Of a stretch of DNA of 64,000 nt, positions 10,111 through 20,351 are shown in pieces. The DNA is taken from positions 1,612,501-1,676,500 of the forward strand of contig OX438747.1 of NCBI GenBank assembly GCA_949316235.1. The letters are read 5' to 3'. A model generated the notes under the pieces. The model was not told the DNA's origin. It made no database searches and was given only the letters and a program-made list of their open reading frames with translations. The position numbers were made by a program, and so were the translations under genes. Every line of letters begins with the position of its first letter. The stretch's first letter is position 1. This DNA is from Oegoconia quadripuncta. Its lineage: Eukaryota; Arthropoda; Insecta; Lepidoptera; Autostichidae.

Positions 10111-10260
10111 CTACTCTCCGTTTCGTATAACAGTGAAGGTCAATGCTAACGCTTTAGAATACTGGAAGCAAATGGATGGAAAAGTTGACGCATCTCGCCA
10201 TTTGTGGCTGCGACAGGTGGCCGCGTCTAGAGGTTCGGCTAGCCCAGTGTGCCACAGCCC

Positions 10261-10598
10261 AGAAATAACCCTTACATAAGTCATAGCGACCAAAATATTT
10301 ACATATATTATTACAGCCAGTTGCATGATCATTTATTTACATGTATTATTATTACATAGCAGTGAAGCCATTTTTTTGTTTTTGTTACTAATAATTGTAT
10401 ACTGTGATGTTAATCTCTTTGCCAATCGCCGCTGATTCAACGTCAATTGCGTGGAATTGTCGAAATTTAGTTACAGCAGTAATTAAAACTGTTTATGAAA
10501 ATACATTTCACAATTATGTTTATTAGGTCGGGAGGTTCCATTACATTTCCGTCTCAGCACCTCTCTCGGGGTTAACTATTACCTAGTCGTAACTAACA
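10261..10598. other. No gene or named repeat seen
   Basis: AT-rich, no long frame and no match to the repeat families of this window. Confidence 0.4.
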
Positions 10599-10905
10599 GC
10601 CTCCGTGGCTTATTGTAAACAATATTGGGTTTACTATTCGGAGGAGGAGATGTTTAAGTACTCGGTTTGGTTGGTGGTAGGGCATTTTAAATGTCCGCCT
10701 GGCTAGCTACCACCATCTTATCTAAATCTGCCGGCAAGCAGCAATGTTAATAGCATTGTTGTGTTCCGGTTGTGAGAGATAAGATAGCCAGTTCAACCAA
10801 ATATGTTGGGGTTTCCGGGTCAGTACACTACCACCTTCGGCCTCATATTCACTTAACGTCAGGTATGATTGAGGTCAAGCGCTAACCAGTTGTGCCTAAA
10901 AAAAA
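10599..10905 (+). mobile_element. SINE-A, near full length with B-box deletion
   Basis: Starts CCTCCGTGGCTTATTG. The segment between GGAGGAG and GATGTTTAAGTACTCGG lacks the GGTTCGATCCC B box. The rest of the body and the A-rich tail are intact. Confidence 0.85.
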
Positions 10906-11837
10906 GAGTTTCAAATTGGGAATGTGCAATTTTCCGATACCGATTCAAATGTCGACAGTCGAAATATTTAGGATTCGAGCTGAACTATAAAACATATTTA
11001 AAGACTGAATGAAATGGAAAAGTTTCGATATCTACGTACTTTATAAAATGTCAGCTGCTTCCTCGTTTGTCATACCATGATATAGAAATAAATACAACAA
11101 CATCAATACCTACAGCACAAGCAAAGAGGAATCCCAAAGTAAATATTTTCGTAAGATCTCCCGACAAAACCTTGAGCCGTGATGAATGCATTGTCAAAGA
11201 ATTATGACGTAAAAACTTACGAACGAATATTATTAAATTGTGATATAAATTAGCATGCATCGGACACATCATACACAAAGTTACATTATAATTGGCTAAC
11301 GCCGAAGTGGAGCGCGGCGCGCACGCGGCTCGGACGCCCTACAAGGATTCGGCTCACCTGCGCCGAAGCACCCGGGCTGCGTATTTGCTCACTACGAAAA
11401 TAACTATTATAAGCATATATCCATTGGATTGTTAGTCACAGATCACAAAATGACCAATAAGCATTTTTCCTGCCACTCTATTTTTAAAGAAAAGTTTATA
11501 AATTATAAACATGTCTGCCGGTGATTTTATAACATATTTCGAAAACGCATTAGAAATACTCATAAGCTAAGCATATGCCACTACAAAAATGAACATGAGT
11601 CCGTTCTTTTATCACAATTTCTGCTGCTCTAGTTTTAATTATCTAAGCATTTTTGAATTATTCTAGGGAAAATTTTTTTTTTTGAGTTAATAAAAAAAGT
11701 TAATTTATGAGAATAAACACCATTATTCTACTATTTTACATAAGCACAAACACAAACTATGATGGAAACGACGAACCAAAGAACATAGCTCTGAAAACAG
11801 GCTGAAGTGATAATTGGTTACTTTATATTGGATACTA
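10906..11837. other. No gene recognised; short GC-rich patch
   Basis: Mostly AT-rich. A CpG-dense patch at 11295-11392 contrasts with its surroundings. On the reverse strand it contains GCAG followed by GTGAGC, a donor-like sequence, but no supporting coding frame. Confidence 0.35.
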
Positions 11838-11940
11838 GCAGCTGCCCGCGACTTCGTCCGCGTAGACTACATGAATCAACACTTTATTACTTTCCCACGG
11901 GAATACATTCAGCAGAAAAATTACCATGTAGAGTTTATCG

Positions 11941-12207
11941 ATATCGATTTTATGGTTTTAACCCCCATTTCACAACCCAGGGGGTTGTTTTTCGAAAAAT
12001 CTCAAAACACGTATTAGCTTATTTGTTCCTAGGAGTACTCTTGCGAAGTTTCGAGTCGAAAATAGGCGAAATGTCCAAGTTATACTGTTTCTTCATACAA
12101 ACTTCCCACCCCTGTTTCACCCCCTTAAAGGGTGAATTTTGAAAAATCCTTTCTTAGTGCTCCCCTAGACCTCGTAAGGAACCTACGTGCCAAATTTGGA
12201 AACTCTA
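11941..12207 (+). repeat. 267-base direct repeat, left copy
   Basis: Runs from ATATCGATTTTATGG to TTTGGAAACTCTA. It matches 13338-13604 at the same length with about three substitutions noticed by eye, so the duplication is young. Confidence 0.85.
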
Positions 12208-12211
12208 TTCA

Positions 12212-12757
12212 CCCCTTTGACTATGACTATGACTTTGACTAAAACTTTGACTATGACTTTGACTATGACTTCGACTATGACATTGACTACGACTTTGACT
12301 TTGACTTTGACTTTGACTTTGACTTTGACTTTGACTTTGACTTTGACTTTGACTTTGACTTTGACTTTGACTTTGACTATGACTATGACTATGACTATGA
12401 CTATGACTATGACTATGACTATGACTTTGACTATGACTTTGACTATGACTTTGACTATGACTTTGACTATGACTTTGACTATGACTTTGACTATGACTTT
12501 GACTATGACTTTGACTATGACTTTGACTATGACTTTGACTATGACTTTGACTTTGACTATGACTTTGACTAAGACTTTGACTATGACTTTGACTATGACT
12601 TTGACCATGACTTTGACTATGACTTTGACTATGACTTTGACTATGACTTTGACATTGACTATGACTTTGACTATGACTTCGACTATGACTTTGACTATGA
12701 CTATGATTTTGACTATGATTTTGACTATGACTTTGACATGACTTTGACTATGAATTT
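12212..12757. repeat. Hexamer satellite array
   Basis: About 540 bases of GACTTT and GACTAT units in blocks: a pure GACTTT block, a pure GACTAT block, then strict alternation (a 12-base higher-order unit). Open frames on both strands here are artefacts of the period of six. Confidence 0.9.
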
Positions 12758-13106
12758 TACTTTTCGACTTTGAGTCTTCGACTTTGAGCCTTCGACTTTG
12801 AGCCTTCGTCTTTGAGCCTTCGATTTTGAGCCTTCGACTTTGAGCTTTCGACTTTGAGTCTTCGACTTTGAGTCTTCGACTTTTAGCCTTCGACTTTGAG
12901 CCTTCGACTTTCAGCCTTCGACTTTTAGCCTTCGAATTTGAGCCTTCGTCTTTGAGCCTTTGGCTTTGAGCCTTCGACTTTGAGTCTTCGACTTTGAGCC
13001 TTCGACTTTGAGCCTTCGACTTTGAGCCTTCGAATTAGAGCCTTCGACTTTGAGCCTTCGACTTTGAATTTCGAATTTGAATCTTCGACATTGACTCTTC
13101 GACTTC
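12758..13106. repeat. 14-base tandem array
   Basis: About 25 units of ACTTTGAGCCTTCG with single-base variants. The period of 14 gives 42-base (14-residue) repeats in translation. It abuts the hexamer array and shares the GACTTTGA core. Confidence 0.85.
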
Positions 13107-13125
13107 GACACCAATTTGAATTTGT

Positions 13126-13337
13126 GATTTCAACCCCTACCACTATCGCAACCCGTAAGGGGTTAGCTTCAAAATAAATGTCATTTTCGCAATCAACTTC
13201 CCAAAAAACCTAAATAACGACACCAATATAGACTTTTTTGGTATCATCCCCCACCCCTATCACACCCCTAGAGGGTTGGCTTAAAATAAATGTCATTTTC
13301 ATAATCAACATCCCATAAATCCTAAATAACGACACCA
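13126..13337. repeat. Two diverged ~110-base units
   Basis: CCCTACCAC ... AAATAACGACACCAATAT occurs twice in tandem (about 13126-13233 and 13245-13340), each with GGTTGGCTT-like and TAAATGTCATTTTC motifs. Confidence 0.55.
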
Positions 13338-13604
13338 ATATCGATTTTATGGTTTTAACCCCCATTTCACAACCCCGGGGGTTGTTTTTCGAAAAATCTC
13401 AAAACACGTATTAGCTTATTTGTTCCTAGGAGTACTCTTGCGAAGTTTCGAGTCGAAAATAGTCGAAATGTCCAAGTTATACTGTTTCTTCATACAAACT
13501 TCCCACCCCTGTTTCACCCCCTTAAAGGTTGAATTTTGAAAAATCCTTTCTTAGTGCTCCCCTAGACCTCGTAAGGAACCTACGTGCCAAATTTGGAAAC
13601 TCTA
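13338..13604 (+). repeat. 267-base direct repeat, right copy
   Basis: Same extent as 11941-12207. It is followed by the 3' terminal part of the element (GACCCAGCGGTTTGGCCTGT). Confidence 0.85.
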
Positions 13605-13699
13605 GACCCAGCGGTTTGGCCTGTGCGTTGATATGTCAGTCAGTCAGTCATTCAGTTTCTTCCTTTATATATTTAGAAGATTGGCTATAATAAAACCTA

Positions 13700-13830
13700 T
13701 TGGTAAACGGGTTCTGGTGTTGAGAGATGCTCCTCGGTTGTGCTGTTGGAAGTGTGAGGGGTCCAATTGGGAGAGGTCTATGGCCAACAGCGGAATAGAG
13801 ACGCCCGGATCAATGTGATGATTAAAAAAA
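13700..13830 (+). mobile_element. Possible RTE-like LINE tail
   Basis: GGTCTATGGCCAACAGCGGA followed by GATGATTAAAA resembles the RTE-like 3' end (CCAGCAGTGG ... GATGATGAT). Weak. Confidence 0.35.
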
Positions 13831-14204
13831 AATACAAATAGTAGCTTAACAATCAATGGCGGGATATTTGGTTTTTCTTTGACCTTTAACGGTACTTTAA
13901 TTGGCCTCTTTGGACAGGCGGTCGGTTGCCATCTTCCTATCAAATTTCTGTCGCTGTTTAGTGTGTTTTGAAAATAATGTGTTATTTAAGGAGTTACTTG
14001 TTTCCTAAAGAAAAATTGTTTCTACATTATACACGAAGACCCAAAAAACGTTTTACTTTACTAGACGTAATTACTTTATTAGACGTAATTAAACCAAAAA
14101 CAATATAACTTGATAAGAGAGTTTATCACTTATAATGACAACTCATCATTTAAATATATTACTCACCCAAAACAATGCTCTCAAAAGCCGTCATCTCTCA
14201 GCGC
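13831..14204. other. Upstream of NRF-6 exon, nothing recognised
   Basis: AT-rich intergenic DNA with no clear repeat. TTACTTTATTAGACGTAATT-like short direct repeats occur near 14060. Confidence 0.4.
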
Positions 14205-14654
14205 ATAATGTAGAGACCGGGTTTTGGGTGGACGCGTCGTCGCGGACAGTGAAAGTTCCATCGTAACTTCGTAACGCAGTTATGTCACAGCAACGACTGC
14301 GCAGAGCCTTACCCACTCGCACTTGGAGTATGACGTCTGAGACTGCGCGCGCGCTCTAACCCAAGACGACTGCGATCGCGCACTCGATTTTTCGAAACAG
14401 AACTTTTTGGACAATATTAATTTCGACATTGTTGTTTTCTTAAATATTTAAAAAAATATATGTGATATTCGAATTGGAAAGTGAAATTTTAAATTGGAAT
14501 TTGTATTTCTAAATAAACGCAAGTTAATAGAAACAGCACTTCTGAATTTTAAGTGTTTATATCAGTGGTATTCGAATATTTCTTGTGATAAAGTGAAGTG
14601 TGCTGAGAAATTCACGGCTTAAAAATATGTGCGTGTAGAACAAAAAAAAACAAT
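14205..14654 (+). promoter_or_regulatory. Probable promoter and 5' UTR of NRF-6-like gene
   Basis: A CpG-rich block at 14215-14390 stands out from the AT-rich surroundings. It holds three GACTGCG motifs (14295, 14341, 14368) and a near-CRE TGACGTCT (14331). It is followed by an AT-rich leader up to the ATG at 14655, which has A at -3. A TCAGT initiator-like motif occurs near 14565. The transcription start is not proven. Confidence 0.5.
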
Positions 14655-15309
14655 ATGTCTCGTTTGTTATTAATATTTAGTGCTCTAGTATTAGTTTATG
14701 GTGTCGAACTACCCTCTAGCGAGCCTAAAGAAACGGCTAGAGAGGAAAAACTCAGAAGTGCTTTGATCGACGCTTTTCAGAACATAAAAAAGGCTTCGGC
14801 TAAAGGAGGAATTGATGACGAAGGCTTAATAGGCTCTCTAATAGCACCAGAGACGAAACGAAACGAAAAAACAACGACCGATGAATTCGATTTATTCGCT
14901 GACGATGATGGGCTGACATTTGCTGAGGCATTCGATAACATAGAACATGTGAAGCGAACATCTACCACAGAGAAATCTCACAATGTCCAACATATCGTCA
15001 AAACAACGAAACAACCCGAAAGAACTACAACAAGACCAACAAAAGACGGCATTTTGAGCAGACTAAGTGATTCCATAGACTCTATTCGCAACACGTTGAA
15101 TGAGACCCGCATATCTCATAATAATTACAAGAGGGAGAGTGAAAATGTGACTCAACTACTTGGAATTGAGAATATGCTAAGGGTGTTCGATGCTGAGATA
15201 TTGGTGAAGCAGTGGGCGGATATACAGAGGGTGGTGAGAGGAGATTGCAGGGAGGACCTGCAGGAGTACGTCTCTGGTCTGATGGAGAAGAAGCTTTGGG
15301 CGTTGAAGA
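14655..15309 (+). CDS. NRF-6-like (nose resistant to fluoxetine) acyltransferase, first coding exon
   Basis: Codes for 218 residues plus one base. Residues 1-16 (MSRLLLIFSALVLVYG) form a signal peptide. A charged, Thr/Lys-rich, low-complexity stretch follows to about residue 160, with possible N-glycosylation sites (NET, NVT). From about 163 the NRF domain starts (TQLLGIENMLRVFDAEILVK; CREDLQEYVSGLMEKKLWAL). The family normally continues WALKMxDASGK; here the codon for that Met would be split, A at 15309 and TG in the next exon, with a perfect donor GTAAGTG from 15310. In the known family this extracellular domain precedes an integral-membrane acyltransferase-3 domain, whose exons I did not find here. 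Reading past the donor gives only two more codons and a stop, supporting splicing. The family call rests on the domain pattern; orthology is not established. Confidence 0.85.
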
Positions 15310-15730
15310 GTAAGTGAAACACTTCATATTATTAAAAATAAATATTTACGCAACAAATTTAATTGTTAGGAAATTTAAGTTACCTTGCTACACCATAAGC
15401 ATTATTATAGGGTTTGATGAAAGTATCACATCTAACTAATATTATAAATGCGAAATTATACTATAAGATACGTACTACAACTTATCGAAAATTCTGTATT
15501 GTCGATCAAAAACATACATACATTTGAGTGCAATTTGTATTACTTTTATTACAGCCTTTATTTTCACTAACCTCACTTTCAAAGTGATATTTTGCATAAC
15601 CTAAAGGTACCAGGCTCACAGAAGTTGCAAAGAAGATGAGCAACTTAGTGAAATTGTAAACCAATTTTATGTTATTGTGCTTTGTGGTTTAGAAACTTTC
15701 TTATCTCACAAGATTAATTTATTGCGAGAA
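15310..15730 (+). other. Start of NRF-6-like intron 1
   Basis: Begins GTAAGTG. AT-rich, with the 5' stub of a repeat N copy near 15438 (CTAACTAATATTATAAATGC). No exon seen before the MITE at 15731. The intron end was not located. Confidence 0.6.
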
Positions 15731-15920
15731 CAGTGTGCGAAGTGTAAGTTTTGTCTCGTCTTTAAATCGCGTTCGCGTTTACGAAAAAAGTCCCTATGAA
15801 AAAAAATCGTTTTGCAAACTATCCGCTAGAGGCGCTGCACATTTCTCCATATAAATCTTCACGTAAACATAAACGCGGTAGTCAAGTTAAGTCGAAACAA
15901 AACTTACACTCCGCCCTCTG
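15731..15920. mobile_element. MITE-G, copy 2
   Basis: Same inverted arms and core as copy 1 (CAGTGTGCGAAGTG start, CACTCCGCCCTCTG end). It lies in the presumed NRF-6 intron. No matching flanking duplication seen. Confidence 0.75.
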
Positions 15921-15989
15921 AAATAGACACCATCTATTCAAATTTATTTGGGTTGGCGCATTACCACAGATTACTAATAAGTTACTAAA

Positions 15990-16235
15990 GTAAGCATTAC
16001 ATCTTTTTCTTCCATTTTCTCCTGTCAGCCGTCACTTTATTTTCGTTCATATCAATGAAACAATTCATCCATCTTTTCCATGGTCTTCCTTTCCAACCAT
16101 CAACATTCATTTTCATCAGTCCATTAGTAACCCGCTTCATCCCTTCCTCATACATGTCCATACCAAGCTAAACGATTCCCTCTCAACTTTTCTATTACGG
16201 GTGCCACTTTTAGACAAGTTCTTGTATAATCATTC
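15990..16235 (-). pseudogene. LINE ORF2 C-terminal fragment
   Basis: Reverse translation reads GWKGRPWKRWMNCFIDMNEN, then DRRKWKKK. This is the GRPxKRW...DRxxWKKK signature at the end of RTE-like ORF2 proteins. Degenerate, no tail seen. Confidence 0.6.
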
Positions 16236-16239
16236 CTAA

Positions 16240-16636
16240 ATATTAGGTTTTGTATGAAGAATTTCATTGAGACTGTTTTCTCCATACAAACATTTTTGAT
16301 TTTTTTTTTTGAATGGTAAATCCAAATTTTGCTAAACTTTGTGTGTATTATCGGATAACATTAAGTTAAGTATAGGCAGCGTTAATTTTTAAAAGTAACC
16401 GCTTTATAAAAGTTTCAACGAATCTAAGTAATGATTATGGGAAGCACATGAAAAGAGCTCTGTTCAAATTATAATTTTTTATTAATTTAATTAAAAAATG
16501 TTTCATATGAAACCTTTAAATAATATTCCATTTTCCAAGTAAAAAAACAAATTTGGATATAGCTTTTCAAAAATCGCAGGAATTTGTACATATGAATTAC
16601 GAAAAAAAAAAACTCCAATTTCATAGGTAAAGACTC
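16240..16636. mobile_element. MITE-F, copy 1, left end deleted
   Basis: About 80-90% similar by eye to 20352-20768. The left inverted terminus is reduced to AGG; the right terminus CCAATTTCATAGGTAAAGAC is kept. AATATT flanks both sides. Confidence 0.7.
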
Positions 16637-16985
16637 AATATTTAACGTGCAATTTATCTTTGATTATAGAAATACGACACAATGTGGGTTGTACGATTTG
16701 CCCTTCGCCGTTGAGAATATGGGTCCATGAGGGCCAGATGCATCGATTGTTTCACTGGTTGGCTGATTCGATGTTGGCCCATTTGAAGGGCTTGTTATTA
16801 TTTAAAACTACTATAAACGTAGAACTCCGAGGTTCTTGTAGATATTTGTTATATCACTCTGCAGACTGAGATCTTCAACCGTACCATGTAAAAATTTTTG
16901 GGTACAATCACCAAATTTGGGACCACGTTACCACCTTTGTCCAGCAGTGGACGTCTTTCGGCTGATATAATAAATAATAATAATA
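16637..16985 (+). mobile_element. RTE-like LINE 3' tail
   Basis: CCTTTGTCCAGCAGTGGACG followed by GGCTGATATAATAAATAATA at 16930-16985 is an RTE-like 3' end. The preceding 250 bases hold a 69-codon frame without recognisable domain and may be its degenerate body. Confidence 0.5.
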
Positions 16986-17242
16986 AATATCCTTGTACAT
17001 ACACACAGCGCGATCTAGTTCCACACTAAGCAACTAGGCTCGTATTATGGATACCAGATGGTTGATAAACTACACAAATACATTTTTTTTTTGTAAATAC
17101 ATAAATGAATGAAAAACATCCATAACTTGGGAACACATGTCTGTATTCAACATACAAACATATGCCCCTAGCGGGATTCGAACCCGCGACCTTTTGGTAT
17201 AGGAGTCAGATTATTTAACCACTACACCAAACAGGTCGTCAA
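16986..17242 (-). mobile_element. SINE-C, full length
   Basis: Reverse strand, with intact B box (GGTTCGAATCC) and A box (TTTGGTGTAGTGG), the family body and the GATCGCGCTGTGTG tail. It abuts the RTE-like tail. Confidence 0.85.
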
Positions 17243-17335
17243 TGATGATGATGAACTACCCTAGAAGTAAATTATGGTGATCCCATACGTTTATCCATTA
17301 GATAATTATTCCTATTTCTTTTTTTTTTTTTTTTT

Positions 17336-17640
17336 TTTTATGCATAACGGGTAGGTACTTGACCTCAATCACACCTGATGTTAAGTGAAGATGAGGTCGA
17401 AGATGGAAGCGTACTGACCCGGAACTTTATGTACAACACATTTGGGGGACTGGCTATCTTATCTCTGACAACCGGAACACGACAATGCTATTAACATTGC
17501 TACTTGGCGGCAGATTTAGATAAGATGGTGGTAGCTACCACCAACCAAACCGAGTACTTAAACATGTACCCCTCTGGGGATCGAACCCGCGACCTCCGAA
17601 TCGTAAACCCAATGTTGTTTACATTGAGCCACGGAGGCGG
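17336..17640 (-). mobile_element. SINE-A, near full length
   Basis: Reverse strand, with poly-A tail (seen as poly-T at 17319-17339) and head ending GAGCCACGGAGGCGG. The stretch after the B box is shortened. Confidence 0.85.
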
Positions 17641-17717
17641 CTTCTTACTTCTAGGGCGCTTACGTGGAGATACCAAATTTAGCGATCAAACTTAAGCCAG
17701 CTAATCGGAAAAGTATA

Positions 17718-17746
17718 TTAAAAATATATATATATATATATATATA
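17718..17746. repeat. (AT)n microsatellite
   Basis: About 14 AT units. Confidence 0.85.
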
Positions 17747-17928
17747 TTATAATTATAAGTATTACGACCTATTGTAAAAAATTTCGTACGTGGTACGACG
17801 GTCTAAACACATTAACCAGTGAACGAAGCTTTTCCGAAACTTGATGATAGAGTGTGTTCAAAAATCTAACTGAAAGGACTCTTAACGAGAAAATACTATG
17901 GAGGTTATTTCATTCAAAGTTCGCTCCT

Positions 17929-18124
17929 CAGTCTGCGAAGTGTGAGTTTTGTCTTGTTTTTAACATTACCATCGTGTTCGCGTTTACGAAATGAGTCCCT
18001 ATGAAAAAAATCGTTTTGCAAACTATCCGCTAGAGGCGCTGCACATTTCTCCATAACAAATCTTCATGTAAACGTGAACGCGGTAGTAAAGTTAACTCGA
18101 AACAAAACTCACACTCCGCCCTCT
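17929..18124. mobile_element. MITE-G, copy 3
   Basis: CAGTCTGCGAAGTGTGAGTT start, shared core CTATCCGCTAGAGGCGCTGC, end CACTCCGCCCTCTG. Confidence 0.75.
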
Positions 18125-18177
18125 GATATAGCATTGGGCATGTTTCAATTGGTGACGGCTTCGCACCAGTGACTCCC

Positions 18178-18332
18178 TTCAAACTTCAAACTTCAAGCAT
18201 TTATTTCAACGTAAGATACATGATATCATTTGTTGAATGTCAATTTAAATCTACTAGAAATAAAAAAGGTTTATTGCGTTTATCTGTCAGTCGGTATGTC
18301 CAAGCTACTATCGCTTCGGAAAGGGAAATCAT
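18178..18332 (-). mobile_element. LINE 3' end with TTGAAGT tail
   Basis: Reverse strand ends in repeats of TTTGAAGTTTGAAG. It matches 30608-30806 and 61735-61946. A SINE-A begins where this copy is cut off. Confidence 0.7.
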
Positions 18333-18337
18333 CTTAT

Positions 18338-18669
18338 TTTTTTTTATGCACGACGGGTTTGTACTTGACCTCAATCACACCTGATGTTAAGTGAAGATGA
18401 GGTCGAAAGGTTGAAGCGTACTGACCCGGAAACCCCAACACATTTGGGGGACTGGGCTATCTTATCTCTGACAACCGGAACACAACAATGCTATTAACAT
18501 TGCTGTTTGGCGGCAGATTTAGATAAGATGGTGGTAGCTAACCAGGCGGACATTTTAAATGCCCTACCACCAACCAAACCGAGTACTTAACATGTACCCC
18601 GCTGGGGATCGAACCCGCGACCTTCGAATCGTAAACCCAAAGTTGTTTACATTGAGCCACGGAGGCGGT
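18338..18669 (-). mobile_element. SINE-A, full length
   Basis: Reverse strand, with all parts present: tail with TGCACGACGGGTTTGTACTT, body, B box GGTTCGATCCC and the head GAGCCACGGAGGCGG. Confidence 0.9.
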
Positions 18670-18750
18670 TATTATTATTTTTTATGGTTAACTGGATTTG
18701 ACCACAATCTCACCTGATGGCATCACCTCCCATCAGTCGAAGACAGTCGC

Positions 18751-19098
18751 ACTTAGTACGTCAAAGTCAGGTTTTAGGGCTAAATATCCGACAAGATAAT
18801 ATATTACAGAGTCCGGTTTTTAAATTTTTATGCCTGGCAGCCCTATTAGCACTTGTCACCGGATTAACCGATTTTCGCACCAATCCCGACCTTAACTGCG
18901 GTTATAGCTTTGCTCGTTTTACAGTCTGCTGAAAAGTTGAATGCAAAAATGTGTTTTTTTTTTTATGATTGGCGGGGGTCGCGTTTGACCACAATCTCAC
19001 CTGATGGAAAGTGACGATGTGGCCGAAGATGAAGCACGCGATCTCAGTAAATGCCTATTCACCCTGCTCTTGAAGATCCCAAGGTTGTAGGATTCAGG
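18751..19098. repeat. Dispersed repeat I, copy 2 (compound)
   Basis: Nearly identical to 1689-2048 over both halves. A 71-codon frame overlaps it in part but does not correspond to a known protein. Confidence 0.7.
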
Positions 19099-19431
19099 AA
19101 AGACTGACGCCTGAAGGGAGTTCCATGCCTTGGCTGTTCGCATTATTAATGAATGAATTCCTTATTCCATAACTAATTAGGTTATGTTAACTTTATGCAT
19201 GTTTACTTGGGTTGAGCTACAATGGTATTGTCAGATCCTGATGGATAAATGTAGTAAACTGCAGTTGTGTGGAATTCATATTGTATATAGTCACGAATAT
19301 GAAGAATCGCGTTTGTGTAATCAATCGCTTAATTCATAAAAATCTATAAATAAATATCCTTTGCTTAGTTTGAGACTAGATGATTTGTGTAATATGTCCT
19401 AATTATTTATTTATAGATTATAGATTAAAAA
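19099..19431. other. No gene or named repeat seen
   Basis: Contains only a SINE-B-like tail scrap near 19362-19412 (TTTGCTTAGTTTGAGACTAG). Confidence 0.4.
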
Positions 19432-19745
19432 GGCTTTTTGGCGGGAACTCGGCGAGTGAAGTAGCATTTTTCTTTATAGGTCTTAAAATTTGTGCATTCT
19501 AACTTTTGAAGCTTAATAATGGCAGAATATTGTGCAGCAAACGTTAGTGTTGGTGTACAGGTGAAGGGAAGTGTAAAATAAAGTGCGTAACGGAGCTTTC
19601 GGGTTCCCACAAGAAGCCGCCAAAATCTTTTGTAAAGCATTCTGCCACTTTACTGAAGAATGACTTGACCGTGACTAGACTCTGTATACGACGAATTACT
19701 TGTTTTGATTGAGACTGACCTATAAACTGAAGAGATAAGATAAAT
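19432..19745 (+). repeat. Dispersed repeat O, copy 1
   Basis: Shares GGCGGGAACTCGGCGAGTGA, AAAGTGCGTAACG and CATTCTGCCACTTTACTGAA with 57871-58165 in the same orientation. Unknown class. Confidence 0.65.
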
Positions 19746-20040
19746 AAAAATTTTCACTCGAAACTGGCAGTAATGTCCCTCGACAATGAGGTTGACTGGT
19801 TGCCATCCTCAAAAATAAGAAGAAGAAGAAGATTAAAAAATATGGTCTAATTATAGATTAAAATCTGATTTCTTTAAAGTGTTATTTACGCTTCGGCATT
19901 TAGTTAGACGTGGAATTCTTTACTGCTATTATTATAACAAGTTATTACTTGTCATCTATTAGTCTGTTAGAAATTAGAAGTCGTCAAACTTGAAAAGTAA
20001 TTAAAATTACTCAACTCACAATCTAATTGGTGTAGTGTAG
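19746..20040. other. No gene recognised
   Basis: Contains CCTCAAAAATAAGAAGAAGA, possibly a LINE tail, at 19808-19832. Confidence 0.3.
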
Positions 20041-20257
20041 ACGACCGATTGGTGTAGTGGATAGTGACCCTGTCAGCGAAACCAACGGTTGCGGGTTCGA
20101 ATCTCGCGACGGGTAAATGTTTGTATGATGAATATGAACATTTATTCCTGAGTCATGGATGTTTATATAAATATTTATGTATGTTTATCCGTTATCTAGT
20201 ATCCATAGCACAAGCTTTGCTTAGTTTGGGACTAGATGATTGGTGTAAGTGTCCGAA

Positions 20258-20288
<31 letters not shown>
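20041..20288 (+). mobile_element. SINE-B, full length with poly-A tail
   Basis: Intact A box (TTGGTGTAGTGG) and B box (GGTTCGAATCTC), full body, then a run of about 25 A at 20263-20288. The long pure tail suggests a recent insertion. Confidence 0.9.
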
Positions 20289-20351
20289 TTAAGCAGTAAT
20301 CATTGGCTAATCATCAGTAAGGTTATTTATTCAAAATTCAACCATATATTA

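Larger units (their letters stand above)
8946..10260. mobile_element. Inverted-repeat-bounded composite element
   Basis: The left end GGGCTGCGGCACACTGGGCC and the right end GGCTAGCCCAGTGTGCCACAGCCC (read forward in two parts) form inverted repeats of about 23 bases, 1.3 kb apart. No clear target duplication. No transposase frame. The interior holds a split SINE-A, a SINE-B and a LINE-J remnant, so the element has grown by nested insertion. Confidence 0.6.
11838..13679 (+). mobile_element. Interspersed element carrying two satellite arrays
   Basis: The left end has CTGCCCGCGACTTCGTCCGC and the right end has CAGTCAGTCAGTCATTCAGT followed by TATATATTTAGAAG, both common termini of a lepidopteran interspersed repeat. 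The interior holds a 267-base direct repeat pair, a hexamer array and a 14-mer array. It could be a Helitron-related or microsatellite-carrying repeat; class uncertain. Confidence 0.6.

Noticed and set aside
12183..12741. Long open frames on both strands (141 and 184 codons)
   Set aside because: They are produced by the hexamer array; a period of six never creates a stop in these frames. The products are simple VKVIVK or TMTLTL repeats.
12911..13143. Lys/Ser/Arg-rich reverse frames
   Set aside because: Translation of the 14-mer array.
20041..20120. tRNA gene
   Set aside because: A and B boxes belong to the SINE-B head; the cloverleaf is incomplete and the same SINE body follows in every copy.
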